Assembly: GCF_002286985.1 (NCBI RefSeq) | Contig: NZ_NSKC01000011.1 | Location: 49,588-113,587, forward strand | From: Halorubrum salipaludis | GTDB lineage: Archaea; Halobacteriota; Halobacteria; Halobacteriales; Haloferacaceae | Reading direction: 5' to 3' | DNA length: 64,000 nucleotides | In this document: positions 45,473 through 54,170 of the stretch, piece after piece | Layout: each line of letters starts with the position of its first letter | Numbering within the stretch: position 1 is the stretch's first letter | Notes under the pieces: generated by a model | The model's database searches: none | Told to the model about the DNA's origin: nothing | The model's input: the letters and a program-made list of their open reading frames with translations, nothing else | Translations under genes and position numbers: made by a program

Positions 45473-47831
45473 CGATTACGTCCTCTACGATTTTTTCCAT
45501 GGTGTCTGCTTCGATATCTGCATCACTGTCGGCAACCTCATCTGGTAACGAACTATCCGTTGCAATTCCAGCTTCGACAGACCGCTTGGCTTCCTTCCCG
45601 ATTTGTCGATGGAGGGTGCGGATTTCTCTAAGCGCTGAAATCGTCGGGTCAGCAAGCGAGGTTGCGCTCGGATCCAAGATTTCCAGTACAAGTCGAACAT
45701 TTTCAGGGTCTCGGGGACCAAGTGTCCGGCCGGATCGCCAGCTTGCAATCGTGTCTGGAGTACTGATATCCGACCCTTTTGACTGCATCTCGCGGAGGAG
45801 CCCTTCTACGGTGTACTCGTCGTCGAGTCCCTCCTTGAGAACAGTCCGCCATCGGTCAATGGTTGATTCACACCCACGGACGCGCTCTCGATCATGGGCA
45901 GATTCAATAAAGACGTCATAGAGGTCGCCACTGGAGTCGTCCATCAGCAACACCTCGTCACCTGGCTCTAGCTCGGCGACTGGAACCCGAACGATCCCCC
46001 CTTCAGAAGTAACCGTGACGCGGCTAAGCGAAGATTGGGTCCTCGATGTTCCATCGGTAAACACTATCTTCAGTGTATTGTCTGTGTGGACTTGCCCAGT
46101 TTCGCCTGATGCCTCCCCAGTTGTCCCCGACTGAGTGCTGGCACTCTCCCCACTGAACTCCGCCTCAAGTACCTCATCCAGAAGTTCGTTTGCGTTCTTG
46201 TAATCGGGGGCTTCGTAGTTTTTTTCGCCGATACTGGCAACCGCTGATGCGTCCCTTGGGGAAGCCTCCTCAACGACTTCCTGTAGTTCCTCGTCGGCGT
46301 CTTGTGGACTCCTCTGAGCTGCCTGTGGGCTACCGGGCGTGGGGCTTCCTGCCCCTGCCCGCGCAGTGTTCTGCTCTGGCGGTTCTTTGGGCTCGTTATA
46401 ATCTGTTACCTCAATCGTTGTATCGGTCTCTGCGAGTTCGCGTTCAAGCCGACGTTCGACATGATCAGCCCACATCTCGAACTGGAGAAACTCCATCGAC
46501 CGTGAAGCTGGGAACGAATAGGTGTGAGATGACTGCCCCAATGGGCGTGTTATCACCGTCGGTTTGTCAGGGTCTGGGACGAGATCTGCGATCGGCATAA
46601 TCTCAGTAGTATCGGGCATCGTTCCCCCCTCTGCCGCAAGGGCGTTGATGATCGCTTTCGTCTCATATTCGTTCCGGACAACGAATCGCGCTAAAGTGCC
46701 GGCCTCCTCTGCGTCGCTAATTCGTTCGAACAATGCCTCTTGCAGCGGGTGCTTCGTATTGAGTAGCTGTTGAAGATAGCTAGCTGCTTGACAGTAGTTG
46801 ATAAGCAAATCAGCGGTCATCCCATCCAGGTTTTGAGCCTTCCCCCGGAGGTTTGCAATGAGATCACCCACCGATTGGTGGTGGTAGTTGTCTTTGACCG
46901 CGTCTTCCCAATGTTGGGGGCGTACCGGTAGCTCAGTCAGGAGGTTGAACAGCCAGCCAACCTCAACTGCGAGTCCGGGCACGTGACGGAGATCTTGTTT
47001 CATGTTCGCTAAGTCAGTCACGACAGATCGCATTTTCGGGTAGTGGACTCGCTGGAGAGCGACACGACGCTCACCCGAGGAGAGGATTTGTGCGTATTTC
47101 GAGGCGACGGATGCGTCCGTATTCTCGTTTACACGTGCGGTCGAGAGCAAAGTGTTGTCTAACTCGATGTGCCACGTGTTCGAGAGTATCGACTCAAACG
47201 CTGGTTGGGTCTCATTCACATAATAGACCACGGGAATAGAGAGTCCCTTCACATACGACTTGAGTTCCTCAAGCCGTCGACGAGGGTCACGCCACTCTTT
47301 TTTCCGAAGGTCGACGACTAGGACACCAAGATCGCTCGGGCAGTTATCCAATTCAATCCCGTGTTTCGCGGTAAACAGGCTTGCCGAGCCAGAAACGCTG
47401 CTCACTTTATCGATCGACGTGCGGTCGAGGAGTGGTGGAGTCTTGCCGATTCCATTGCGGCGGACTTCGTCAAATAACGTCACATACCCTCGCGACAAGG
47501 ATGGTAGCAGACAGAGAGACTTCCCTTGCCCGACGATCCCGTTCCTTGGAAAGCTTGGATTTTGTACTCGAAGATATCCTAGGCAGACACCGAGTAGTAC
47601 CTCATTACCCGGTAGTGGATTGACAATCGTGACGTTCTTGCCGCGGCTGATCGAAGTAAGGGCTTCCTCAATAACGGCTAGCTCGACATCACCCATGTTG
47701 AGGGGACCATCTTTTGTTCGCAGACCGTCCTGGAACCAGCGAGCGAGTTCCGGCCGGTCCTCGCATCGCGTGGCAGTCTCTGCCAATGTCTGCATCAACG
47801 TGCTACGTACAGTCGTACCATTGATAAGCAT
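45462..47831 (-). CDS. Putative DrmE-like protein
   Basis: The 789-residue first gene of the DrmA/DrmB-like operon has a possible P-loop (NGIVGQGKSLCLLPS near residue 102-116, fits GxxxxGKS), a Rossmann-like middle (CPSDLGVLVVDLRKKEW), an acidic low-complexity linker near 500-590 and a C-terminal domain with VPVAELEPGDEVLLMDDSSG and a helical HTH-like end (TPDTIASWRSGRTLGPRDPE). Class 2 DISARM carries a large protein DrmE that would fit by order and size. The assignment rests mainly on context. Confidence 0.5.
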   Translation of the reverse strand: MLINGTTVRSTLMQTLAETATRCEDRPELARWFQDGLRTKDGPLNMGDVELAVIEEALTSISRGKNVTIVNPLPGNEVLLGVCLGYLRVQNPSFPRNGIVGQGKSLCLLPSLSRGYVTLFDEVRRNGIGKTPPLLDRTSIDKVSSVSGSASLFTAKHGIELDNCPSDLGVLVVDLRKKEWRDPRRRLEELKSYVKGLSIPVVYYVNETQPAFESILSNTWHIELDNTLLSTARVNENTDASVASKYAQILSSGERRVALQRVHYPKMRSVVTDLANMKQDLRHVPGLAVEVGWLFNLLTELPVRPQHWEDAVKDNYHHQSVGDLIANLRGKAQNLDGMTADLLINYCQAASYLQQLLNTKHPLQEALFERISDAEEAGTLARFVVRNEYETKAIINALAAEGGTMPDTTEIMPIADLVPDPDKPTVITRPLGQSSHTYSFPASRSMEFLQFEMWADHVERRLERELAETDTTIEVTDYNEPKEPPEQNTARAGAGSPTPGSPQAAQRSPQDADEELQEVVEEASPRDASAVASIGEKNYEAPDYKNANELLDEVLEAEFSGESASTQSGTTGEASGETGQVHTDNTLKIVFTDGTSRTQSSLSRVTVTSEGGIVRVPVAELEPGDEVLLMDDSSGDLYDVFIESAHDRERVRGCESTIDRWRTVLKEGLDDEYTVEGLLREMQSKGSDISTPDTIASWRSGRTLGPRDPENVRLVLEILDPSATSLADPTISALREIRTLHRQIGKEAKRSVEAGIATDSSLPDEVADSDADIEADTMEKIVEDVIDVE

Positions 47832-47945
47832 TTATCATTTCACGATATCTGATATCTAATCAGGGCGCCGGCTCACCCTCTACAGTCGAGTTATTATTAT
47901 GAACTTTACGCTATCTATTTACGCCGTGGATAAAATAGTTGGACA

Positions 47946-48422
47946 ATGACCAATATCTGGATTACGTCAATGAGCACCCACCCTGAGTCGGTACTCAACC
48001 CGTTAATCGGAGCCTGTGAAGACGGGTTCGTTCCAAATTCCGTTGAGTTGTTGTCCAACCCGAGTGTTTCAGAGTATGAATCCATGATTTCGTCGCTAAT
48101 GGAAGATGTGATGACTGCCTATGGCAACCACAACGGCGACGTGGCTGTTCGCCAACTGAGCAGTGAATTAGAATTTGCCGAAATTGTGGCGCACTTCCTC
48201 GATCCAATCGAGGAGGCCGGCAGGAACGACACCGTCGCCGTCGATATTACCCCTGGTCGGAAGTTTATGTCTGCGATCGCGTTCCAGACCGGAATGAGCC
48301 ATGGCGCTGATCACGTCTACTATAATCACCTCGATTCAGACGAGTACTTCGGAAAGATATACTCCGTGATTCCTCGGACTGCAACGACTCTCATCGACTT
48401 TGCGGAGCTCCTGGACTCATGA
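47946..48422 (+). CDS. CARF-like sensor protein
   Basis: The 158-residue protein shows two CARF superfamily hallmarks: an N-terminal strand-loop IWITSMSTHPESVLNPLIGA and a second loop VAVDITPGRKFMSAIAFQTG, followed by a typical ADHVYYNHL strand. CARF domains bind cyclic oligonucleotides or similar ligands and control linked effectors. This one has no fused effector. The next gene (PIN nuclease) overlaps its stop by ATGA, so they are a two-component unit. It is divergent from the DrmE-like gene with about 115 bases between. No CRISPR effector or cyclase was recognised in the window. Confidence 0.7.
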   Translation: MTNIWITSMSTHPESVLNPLIGACEDGFVPNSVELLSNPSVSEYESMISSLMEDVMTAYGNHNGDVAVRQLSSELEFAEIVAHFLDPIEEAGRNDTVAVDITPGRKFMSAIAFQTGMSHGADHVYYNHLDSDEYFGKIYSVIPRTATTLIDFAELLDS

Positions 48423-49507
48423 ATATCTCAAGACAGCATCTGATGACGGTAATCAACGGGCTGTATGATCTTGGTGAGCATTCATTTGCTGTTCAACACC
48501 CAGGTGACGACGTTGGCACGCTGTTTCGTGTTCAACTCGACCGGGAAAACCCAGTAGCGACGGTGAGCTTTACTGACACCATCGAAGCGCTTAACGAGCG
48601 AAAATCCGAAATACAAATTCAGTATGGGGACCGCCCCGCGGACGATCTTCCAGACACACAAACGGTAATCCGCGCGCTCACGAGCGCGGGAGTCCTCGAG
48701 TTTGCGAATCAGCAGACAGTTGAGCAGTACATCGACCGACATTGCTACCCAGCTGTCGAAGCCGGTGAAGACCCCATTATGGTCGGGATTGACACCAATC
48801 TGTTCCCCTGGGAGTTTCCCCACCAGATGGGACTAGACCACGTCACTGGATCAAAAAATAGTGCAGGCCGGCAGCCTACTAACGGCTACGTGCTGTCGAA
48901 TGGGGTTGTTGACGAACTTCATTGGCAGTACACCCACTTCGACACTGACGAATTGGTAGACGCCTTTGGGTCGGAGTTCGAAACACTCGCTGATCAACCT
49001 GCCGGCGCAAAGCGAGAGGGACGGCTGGGAATTCAAGTTTATCAACAGCTAATTGGTTCACGAAACGTCGACCTGATTGATAGTGAACCGGGTGACTCGA
49101 ACATCATTGAGGGGTATGCTGAATATACAGCGTCGAGTCGAAAGGAACCCTTGCTCCTCAGTAACGACCACGGCTTCGTTGACGAAGCCCACGACCACTC
49201 CCTTCTTGCGCAGCGTCTGGCATTCAAGCAGGAGGTTCCCCCCAGAACCACGGTAAGTTGGTTTGAGTTAGTCGAAACTCTATACTACCTTACAATCCTC
49301 TTCGGTGTACTCAAACTGCCGAAAGTAACGCTCTATGGTGTGTGGGAGGGCAAGCAGGATAATAATTGGCAGGCTGAGGAGGTGAACATTGACTGCCGGG
49401 GCTCGAACTCGAATATACAGACCATTCTGGCACGCCATCGACGGATTGCCGATCAATATGATGCCGCGGTCCAGTCAGGCGATAATTTTGGCAATGTCGA
49501 TAGCTGA
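48419..49507 (+). CDS. PIN-domain nuclease partner of CARF protein
   Basis: The 362-residue protein has a PIN-like core from about residue 120 on: IMVGIDTNLFPWEFP (first Asp), VLSNGVVDELHWQY (Glu), DSEPGDSNIIEGYAEY (Asp) and PLLLSNDHGFVDEAHD (last Asp). PIN domains are metal-dependent RNases. The first 110 residues form a separate domain (GTLFRVQLDRENPVATVSFT) that could contact the CARF partner. Its start overlaps the CARF gene. A role as the effector triggered by the CARF ligand is inference. Confidence 0.65.
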   Translation: MNISRQHLMTVINGLYDLGEHSFAVQHPGDDVGTLFRVQLDRENPVATVSFTDTIEALNERKSEIQIQYGDRPADDLPDTQTVIRALTSAGVLEFANQQTVEQYIDRHCYPAVEAGEDPIMVGIDTNLFPWEFPHQMGLDHVTGSKNSAGRQPTNGYVLSNGVVDELHWQYTHFDTDELVDAFGSEFETLADQPAGAKREGRLGIQVYQQLIGSRNVDLIDSEPGDSNIIEGYAEYTASSRKEPLLLSNDHGFVDEAHDHSLLAQRLAFKQEVPPRTTVSWFELVETLYYLTILFGVLKLPKVTLYGVWEGKQDNNWQAEEVNIDCRGSNSNIQTILARHRRIADQYDAAVQSGDNFGNVDS

Positions 49508-49800
49508 GATCCATATGGATCAACGAGCTGTGGAATCGTCCCATATCTCACAAGGCGCAGAATTTTGTCGTTAGACGTGATTCACCCGGGTAGCAGCGTC
49601 TCTATAAGCGAAATCCTCAGAGGATTATATGTTCGTCCTGTAATTCGGTCATGTTTAATTAACGGTGAAGTGTCTCCGATTCGTCGTTGCCATCACCAAC
49701 TTTGAGCGGGGTAACAACCCTGCCCGCGAGAGGCTCAAGCCATGAGATTGATTCTATGACACGTTCTACTACAGGAATAGGTAAAACGAGATGGCTCTTC
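49508..49800. other. Intergenic region with hairpin remnant
   Basis: A GC-rich hairpin with GCGGGG and CCCGC arms near 49707-49728 and a coding-like minus-strand stretch (VVERVIESISWLEPLAGRVV) resemble the region at 13030-13140. No complete gene is seen. It probably represents debris of an unknown element plus the end of the CARF-PIN unit. Confidence 0.35.
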
Positions 49801-50031
49801 CTATGAGCCTATGTCAGACTCATTAGTATCTAATTCATACAACCCTGTGTCTCCCAGATTTTGAACTAGCCTGTGTTCTTCAAGCCGTTTAAGACGTTGA
49901 GTGATATAGGATCTTGACCACTCGATTTCAGTTTCGAGGTACGCTGATGTTACACGACCCTCTTGGAGATGAGAGAGAATCGCTTCGTCACACTCGTTGA
50001 AGCGTACCACTATTAGTTGAGGCGATTCCAC
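49801..50031 (-). CDS. Small winged-helix regulator
   Basis: The 76-residue protein is a minimal winged helix: VVRFNECDEAILSHLQEGRV, then SAYLETEIEWSRSYITQRLK and RLEEHRLVQNLGDTGLYELD as recognition helix and wing. It is divergent from the methyltransferase gene with an AT-rich 95-base spacer and probably controls the restriction-modification pair. Confidence 0.7.
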   Translation of the reverse strand: MESPQLIVVRFNECDEAILSHLQEGRVTSAYLETEIEWSRSYITQRLKRLEEHRLVQNLGDTGLYELDTNESDIGS

Positions 50032-50126
50032 TGGGTATTAATATTCTTCATTTACGATATTGATTTACACTATAAAGTAAACATGAACAGAATCAACTAT
50101 GCGTGTTCAGAAGTAGGGTACAAGTA

Positions 50127-51470
50127 ATGAAGCGAGATCACCGACAGACCACCCTATCTACATCTGACGGTGTGGATGATCTACAAGATATCAACTGGAC
50201 GTTCGAGGGTACTGACACCCAGTATCTCACCCACGGGCTTCACAACTATCCTGCTCGGATGGTTCCCGAAATCCCTGATACACTTCTTGGATACTACAAA
50301 AATCAGGGTGTGATCGAAGAGGGAGATCTCGTATATGATCCATTTAGTGGGAGTGGAACAACTGCTGTGGAGGGACGACTTCACGGATTGAACGCTGAAG
50401 GAAACGATATCAATCCGTTTGCAGTGATGCTCTCTAAAGCGAAGGCGATTCCTCTAGAACGTGGGAGTCTGAGTGAAGCCAGAGATGCTTTGATTAACGG
50501 TCTATCTCAGGACTTGCGGGATGTTAGAGAGGAGTACGATCAGCTGGGTGAAGTTGATTGGCTAGAGATGCCTGAGGTTCGAGATGGATGGTTTCCTGAA
50601 CCACAAATTCACGAGCTGACTGCGATCCGAGACCGTATCGATTCAGTTGAAGATGCGTTTGGAGAGGCGTATGCACGCTTCTTTCGCATCGTTCTCTCGC
50701 ATACGACCCGTAAAGTATCCTACCAGAGGAACGGAGAGTATAAGCGGTACAGGCTGTCTGAAGAAGATCGGGTCGAACACAACCCGGATGTAGAACCCAT
50801 CTTCACGAAAAAGCTGAAGCAGAACATGAAGAAGATGCAGGACTACTCTAATCGAGTAGATCACGATCTCGATACGACTATCCACTATTCTGATTCACGA
50901 ACTGCCGTGGAGGATGTTGGAGAGAATCAGGCCGATATTGTTATCACGTCGCCGCCGTACGGAGATCATCAAACTACAGTCGCCTACGGTCAATTCTCTC
51001 AAGATCCTGCGCTTCTCACGGGGAAGGTCACTTATGATGAGATGAAGGATGTAGACAAAACGGGGCTTGGGGGACGATATGATGTTCTTGAACCTGTCTC
51101 GAACTTAGAAGAATACTCTCCTACTCTCAAAACAACCCTTGATACTCTCAGAGAGAAAGATGGGCGATCAGATGACGCCTTAGACTTCTTCCGAGATTAC
51201 TATGCGGTGATGGAGCAAGTAGCGAAGATCACGAAGACAGACCAGCCTGTGGCGTGGGTCGTTGCTAATCGGACGATGAGTCGAGTGAACATTCCGACGC
51301 ACCTCATTACCAGAGAACTCTGCGAATCTCTCGAATACGAATTTGATGTTAATCTCCCAAGAGAGATTCCGACCAAGACCCTTCCATGGGAAAACGCGCC
51401 AGAGAATGTGGAAGGGACTAAGGGCAATCTGATGGCAAACGAAAATATCGTCATCCTTCGAGCGCCCTAG
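50127..51470 (+). CDS. Type II DNA methyltransferase (SPPY)
   Basis: The 447-residue protein has DPFSGSGTTAVEGRLHGLNA (AdoMet-binding motif I) near residue 72 and TSPPYGDHQTT (catalytic motif IV, SPPY) near 280, which fits N4-cytosine or N6-adenine methylation. HGLHNYPARMVPEIP at the N-terminus is common in this group. Its stop overlaps the stop of the convergent MvaI/BcnI-family endonuclease gene by 4 bases, so it should protect that enzyme's sites. M.MvaI is an N4-cytosine enzyme, making that the likelier chemistry. ATG 50127 was chosen over the frame start at 50103. Confidence 0.85.
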   Translation: MKRDHRQTTLSTSDGVDDLQDINWTFEGTDTQYLTHGLHNYPARMVPEIPDTLLGYYKNQGVIEEGDLVYDPFSGSGTTAVEGRLHGLNAEGNDINPFAVMLSKAKAIPLERGSLSEARDALINGLSQDLRDVREEYDQLGEVDWLEMPEVRDGWFPEPQIHELTAIRDRIDSVEDAFGEAYARFFRIVLSHTTRKVSYQRNGEYKRYRLSEEDRVEHNPDVEPIFTKKLKQNMKKMQDYSNRVDHDLDTTIHYSDSRTAVEDVGENQADIVITSPPYGDHQTTVAYGQFSQDPALLTGKVTYDEMKDVDKTGLGGRYDVLEPVSNLEEYSPTLKTTLDTLREKDGRSDDALDFFRDYYAVMEQVAKITKTDQPVAWVVANRTMSRVNIPTHLITRELCESLEYEFDVNLPREIPTKTLPWENAPENVEGTKGNLMANENIVILRAP

Positions 51471-52237
51471 AAATCAGAGAGTCCTTTTTGCGGATCCTCG
51501 GTAACAGTTGGGTCTCGACTGACCCCATCGATAAGCTGGGAACGGGTTTCAAATGCTCTATCGAGTTTGCTTGTGTCCTTGATTCTGAATGCTGTTCCGT
51601 GATTGCGTGCGCCACCCGAGTCCCGTAGGTGCATCCGCAGGTCGATATTGATGATTGACTCTCGAATTAGGTTCAGGAACTCCTCGCCGTTGAAGCCTTC
51701 CAGATAGTACCCTTCGTTATACCAGAAATACTCGTCGCCATCGATGGTTTGTGTGTCTGCTTCCACAAGAACCATCTCCGGGAATTTCTCCTCGTATGCA
51801 TCTCGAAGGTAGTCGAGAGGATATGTAGCGACAATTCCGTCGTCTTCGTGTTCGATGTGGACGCCGTCTTCATCAGTGATGGTACGGAATCCTTGATTAT
51901 TGAATTGATCCACGTGAAGTGTGATCTTCAGGGCCGGTCGTCCATCATCGTCTTCATAGCCGTACTTCTCCACCAGTGATGACGCCCACAGTTCTCGGCT
52001 GCCTCGGGGCGGCTCTTTAGTGAACAACGTCATCATACTCCCCGAGTTCCGACGAGCTGATTTCAGCTCAACACCAGCTGCATCGGGACCGGGGATATTG
52101 TTCTCTTCAATCCTGAGAAGATCTTCAAGTGTCTTCCCGATTCCCGTATTTCCTGCTCTATGGGTTTTGATGTACCCCATCGACTCAATTTCTTGAAGCC
52201 GTTCTACAAACTCCTCAAAATCGTCGTAGTCTGGCAT
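51467..52237 (-). CDS. MvaI/BcnI-family restriction endonuclease
   Basis: The 256-residue protein has the family's core: RAGNTGIGKTLEDLLRIEEN, then GPDAAGVELKSARR giving the D...E-x-K site, and LWASSLVEKYGYEDDDGRPA. The last part (INIDLRMHLRDSGGARNHGT) is also family-typical. MvaI and BcnI cut CCWGG and CCSGG, so a site of that type is plausible but not certain. Tail-to-tail arrangement with the methyltransferase means opposing transcription, which may help balance expression. Confidence 0.8.
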   Translation of the reverse strand: MPDYDDFEEFVERLQEIESMGYIKTHRAGNTGIGKTLEDLLRIEENNIPGPDAAGVELKSARRNSGSMMTLFTKEPPRGSRELWASSLVEKYGYEDDDGRPALKITLHVDQFNNQGFRTITDEDGVHIEHEDDGIVATYPLDYLRDAYEEKFPEMVLVEADTQTIDGDEYFWYNEGYYLEGFNGEEFLNLIRESIINIDLRMHLRDSGGARNHGTAFRIKDTSKLDRAFETRSQLIDGVSRDPTVTEDPQKGLSDF

Positions 52238-52785
52238 TAAAAACGTCTAAACAAGGTTCACCGATATATGTATGCTACATGATATAAATTTATAATATGA
52301 ATTTATAGTGTCTGTTATAAGCATACATACACAAGAGAGATTGTACCGTCGCTCTTGTGTAGCACATTGTTGATTTCAGAGAGTCACTTTGATGGCGTGT
52401 TTGAGCGCTTTTCGTCCGGGTTTGCGTCGAGTTCGCGTCTGAGTTGGAACGCTCTGCTCTGTTGAATCCGCAGAAACCGGCGGGATAGCGTTGCTTTTGC
52501 GGATTCAGCAGGGCAGAATACACCATTTCCTGAGGGTTTCAATAGAGAAAGTTGTAGCCAGCTAATTGCTTCCCACTAATGATTTCCACTCAAGCATGAC
52601 CGGAATCGTGATCCTCCCCGCTGGTCGCGACGACGCGTTTGAGGACTACAAACAGTTCAGCCGAGATGGGCACCCAATTGAGGATATTGAGTCCAATCTC
52701 AATAACTAGGACCTCGAACTATTTCGGACGACATCTGAAACAGCCGGTTGATAAAGAGTACGAACTGGCTGTGCGGACCGGACTA
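52238..52785. repeat. IS6-like miniature remnants and dispersed repeat, copy D
   Basis: This gap holds a perfect 10-bp inverted repeat (TACACAAGAG at 52328-52337, CTCTTGTGTA at 52352-52361), then an IS6-like left end (GCTCTGTTGAATCC from 52456) and right end (52512-52547), bounding about 93 bp with an inner hairpin, a probable miniature element. A 37-codon plus-strand frame (52596-52709, MTGIVILPAGRDDAFEDYKQ...) looks like the beginning of a truncated gene. The dispersed repeat TGAAACAGCCGGTTGATAAA is at 52736-52755. Confidence 0.55.
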
Positions 52786-54144
52786 CTAATCCCGCAACCG
52801 TCTCTTCACAACCTCCCCAAGTTCTTTCGCAGGAATCTCTTGGAGTCGCTCGTCCGCGCTCAATGTATCTAGAACAGCCCCAACGGGCTCGGTGAACTTG
52901 AAAACCAAGTGAACACCCGATTTGAATCCACCACTAACCCGTTCGCTTTCCAGAACACCGTACGTTCCGGCTTTATTGATGTGGCTGTTGACTGTTTCTT
53001 GTGTGTAGATTTCCATGTCGCTTCCCTCACAGAGAATTTTGTAGATGTCGTACACCACAGGGCTCGGAGCCGCTCCTTCATTCTCTTTCGCGACAAGTGC
53101 GGCAGCGTACAGAGATAGTTTCTTTTGGACAGACATCCCACCAACGATCTCAAGGACCCGGTTCTTCACCACAGAGTCGTTTGCCGATCTGACGTGATCC
53201 TGCGTCACCACCGGGTCGCCCGCCCGGTTCGCGATCTCTCCAGCATCCCGGAGCAGATCGATCGCGCGACGCGCGTCACCTTCGTTTTGAGCACCGTACG
53301 CAGCCACGATCTCGATTACTCCGTCTTCGAGGGCGTCGTCTTTAAACGCATCTCGACGTCGTTCGAGAATTTCGATGAGTTCGTTGGCGTCGTAATCCGA
53401 GAAGTGAATCCCGTTCGGATTGTAGGAGCTGTCAGTCCGGCTGTCCAGGTTCTCGCGGAACTTCGGGTAGTTAGTGACAACCACCGTTGACAGCTGCGTA
53501 TCAACATGCTGTTCAGACATGACTCGGCTCAAACTATAGAGTAGTCGAGAGTACGCCGGTTCGTCTGCGCCCGTACTGCCGGTCAGCGCGTCGATCTCGT
53601 CGAGGATGAACACGAGTGAGTCGAAGTGATCGTCGACGATCTCGTAGAGCCGAGTGTATTTCATATCGGTCGAGACACCCGACCGAGGGACATCCCAAAC
53701 CACGCCCGCTTTCCGTGCCGTCTGGTGGCCTAGCTTCCACACAGCGCGGTCGAGCGTGTGAGACTCCATCGTTTTGAAATTGACTGCCACAAAGTCGAAC
53801 TCAATACCGCTCTCCTGAGCTCGTTCTTTGACTTTGTTCGCGACGGCTTTCACGGTCAGGGTCTTGCCTGTTCCACTGGGACCATACAAAAGCAGATCCG
53901 GCGGTCGCTCACCATCGAGAGTGTCCCGAAACGCCCGAGCTTCGGCAGCGAGTTGCTCGTCCCGACCGTAGATCCGATCCTGATCGACAATCGTACTCGA
54001 GTCTACGAGGTCCTTGTTTTCAAAAACAGTCTGTACGTCGCCATCGAGGATGCTATCCACGACAGATGATCCGGACTCTTGTGACCCACCAGACTCGGTA
54101 TCTGGCTGCCCCGAGTCGGTTTCGTCGCCTTCCATAGTGGTCAT
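52786..54144 (-). CDS. orc1/cdc6: Orc1/Cdc6 replication initiator
   Basis: The 452-residue protein is an AAA+ initiator. After an acidic N-terminus come RIYGRDEQLAAEARAFRDTL, Walker A LLYGPSGTGKTLTVKAVANK near residue 85-104, Walker B LVFILDEIDALTGS near 165-178, sensor 1 VVVTNYPKF, and sensor 2 region EGDARRAIDLLRDAGEIANR. The last 90 residues form the winged helix (YTQETVNSHINKAGTYGVLE). It should bind the iterons lying directly upstream and start plasmid replication. The start may be ATG 54144 or 54135. The C-terminus ends close to copy D of the dispersed repeat. Confidence 0.9.
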   Translation of the reverse strand: MTTMEGDETDSGQPDTESGGSQESGSSVVDSILDGDVQTVFENKDLVDSSTIVDQDRIYGRDEQLAAEARAFRDTLDGERPPDLLLYGPSGTGKTLTVKAVANKVKERAQESGIEFDFVAVNFKTMESHTLDRAVWKLGHQTARKAGVVWDVPRSGVSTDMKYTRLYEIVDDHFDSLVFILDEIDALTGSTGADEPAYSRLLYSLSRVMSEQHVDTQLSTVVVTNYPKFRENLDSRTDSSYNPNGIHFSDYDANELIEILERRRDAFKDDALEDGVIEIVAAYGAQNEGDARRAIDLLRDAGEIANRAGDPVVTQDHVRSANDSVVKNRVLEIVGGMSVQKKLSLYAAALVAKENEGAAPSPVVYDIYKILCEGSDMEIYTQETVNSHINKAGTYGVLESERVSGGFKSGVHLVFKFTEPVGAVLDTLSADERLQEIPAKELGEVVKRRLRD

Positions 54145-54170
54145 TGTGATCTAACCGCTAATAACCTTTG

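Noticed and set aside
40227..47831. Complete canonical DISARM system
   Set aside because: No PLD-nuclease DrmC and no methyltransferase inside the operon; only DrmA- and DrmB-like genes are reasonably clear.
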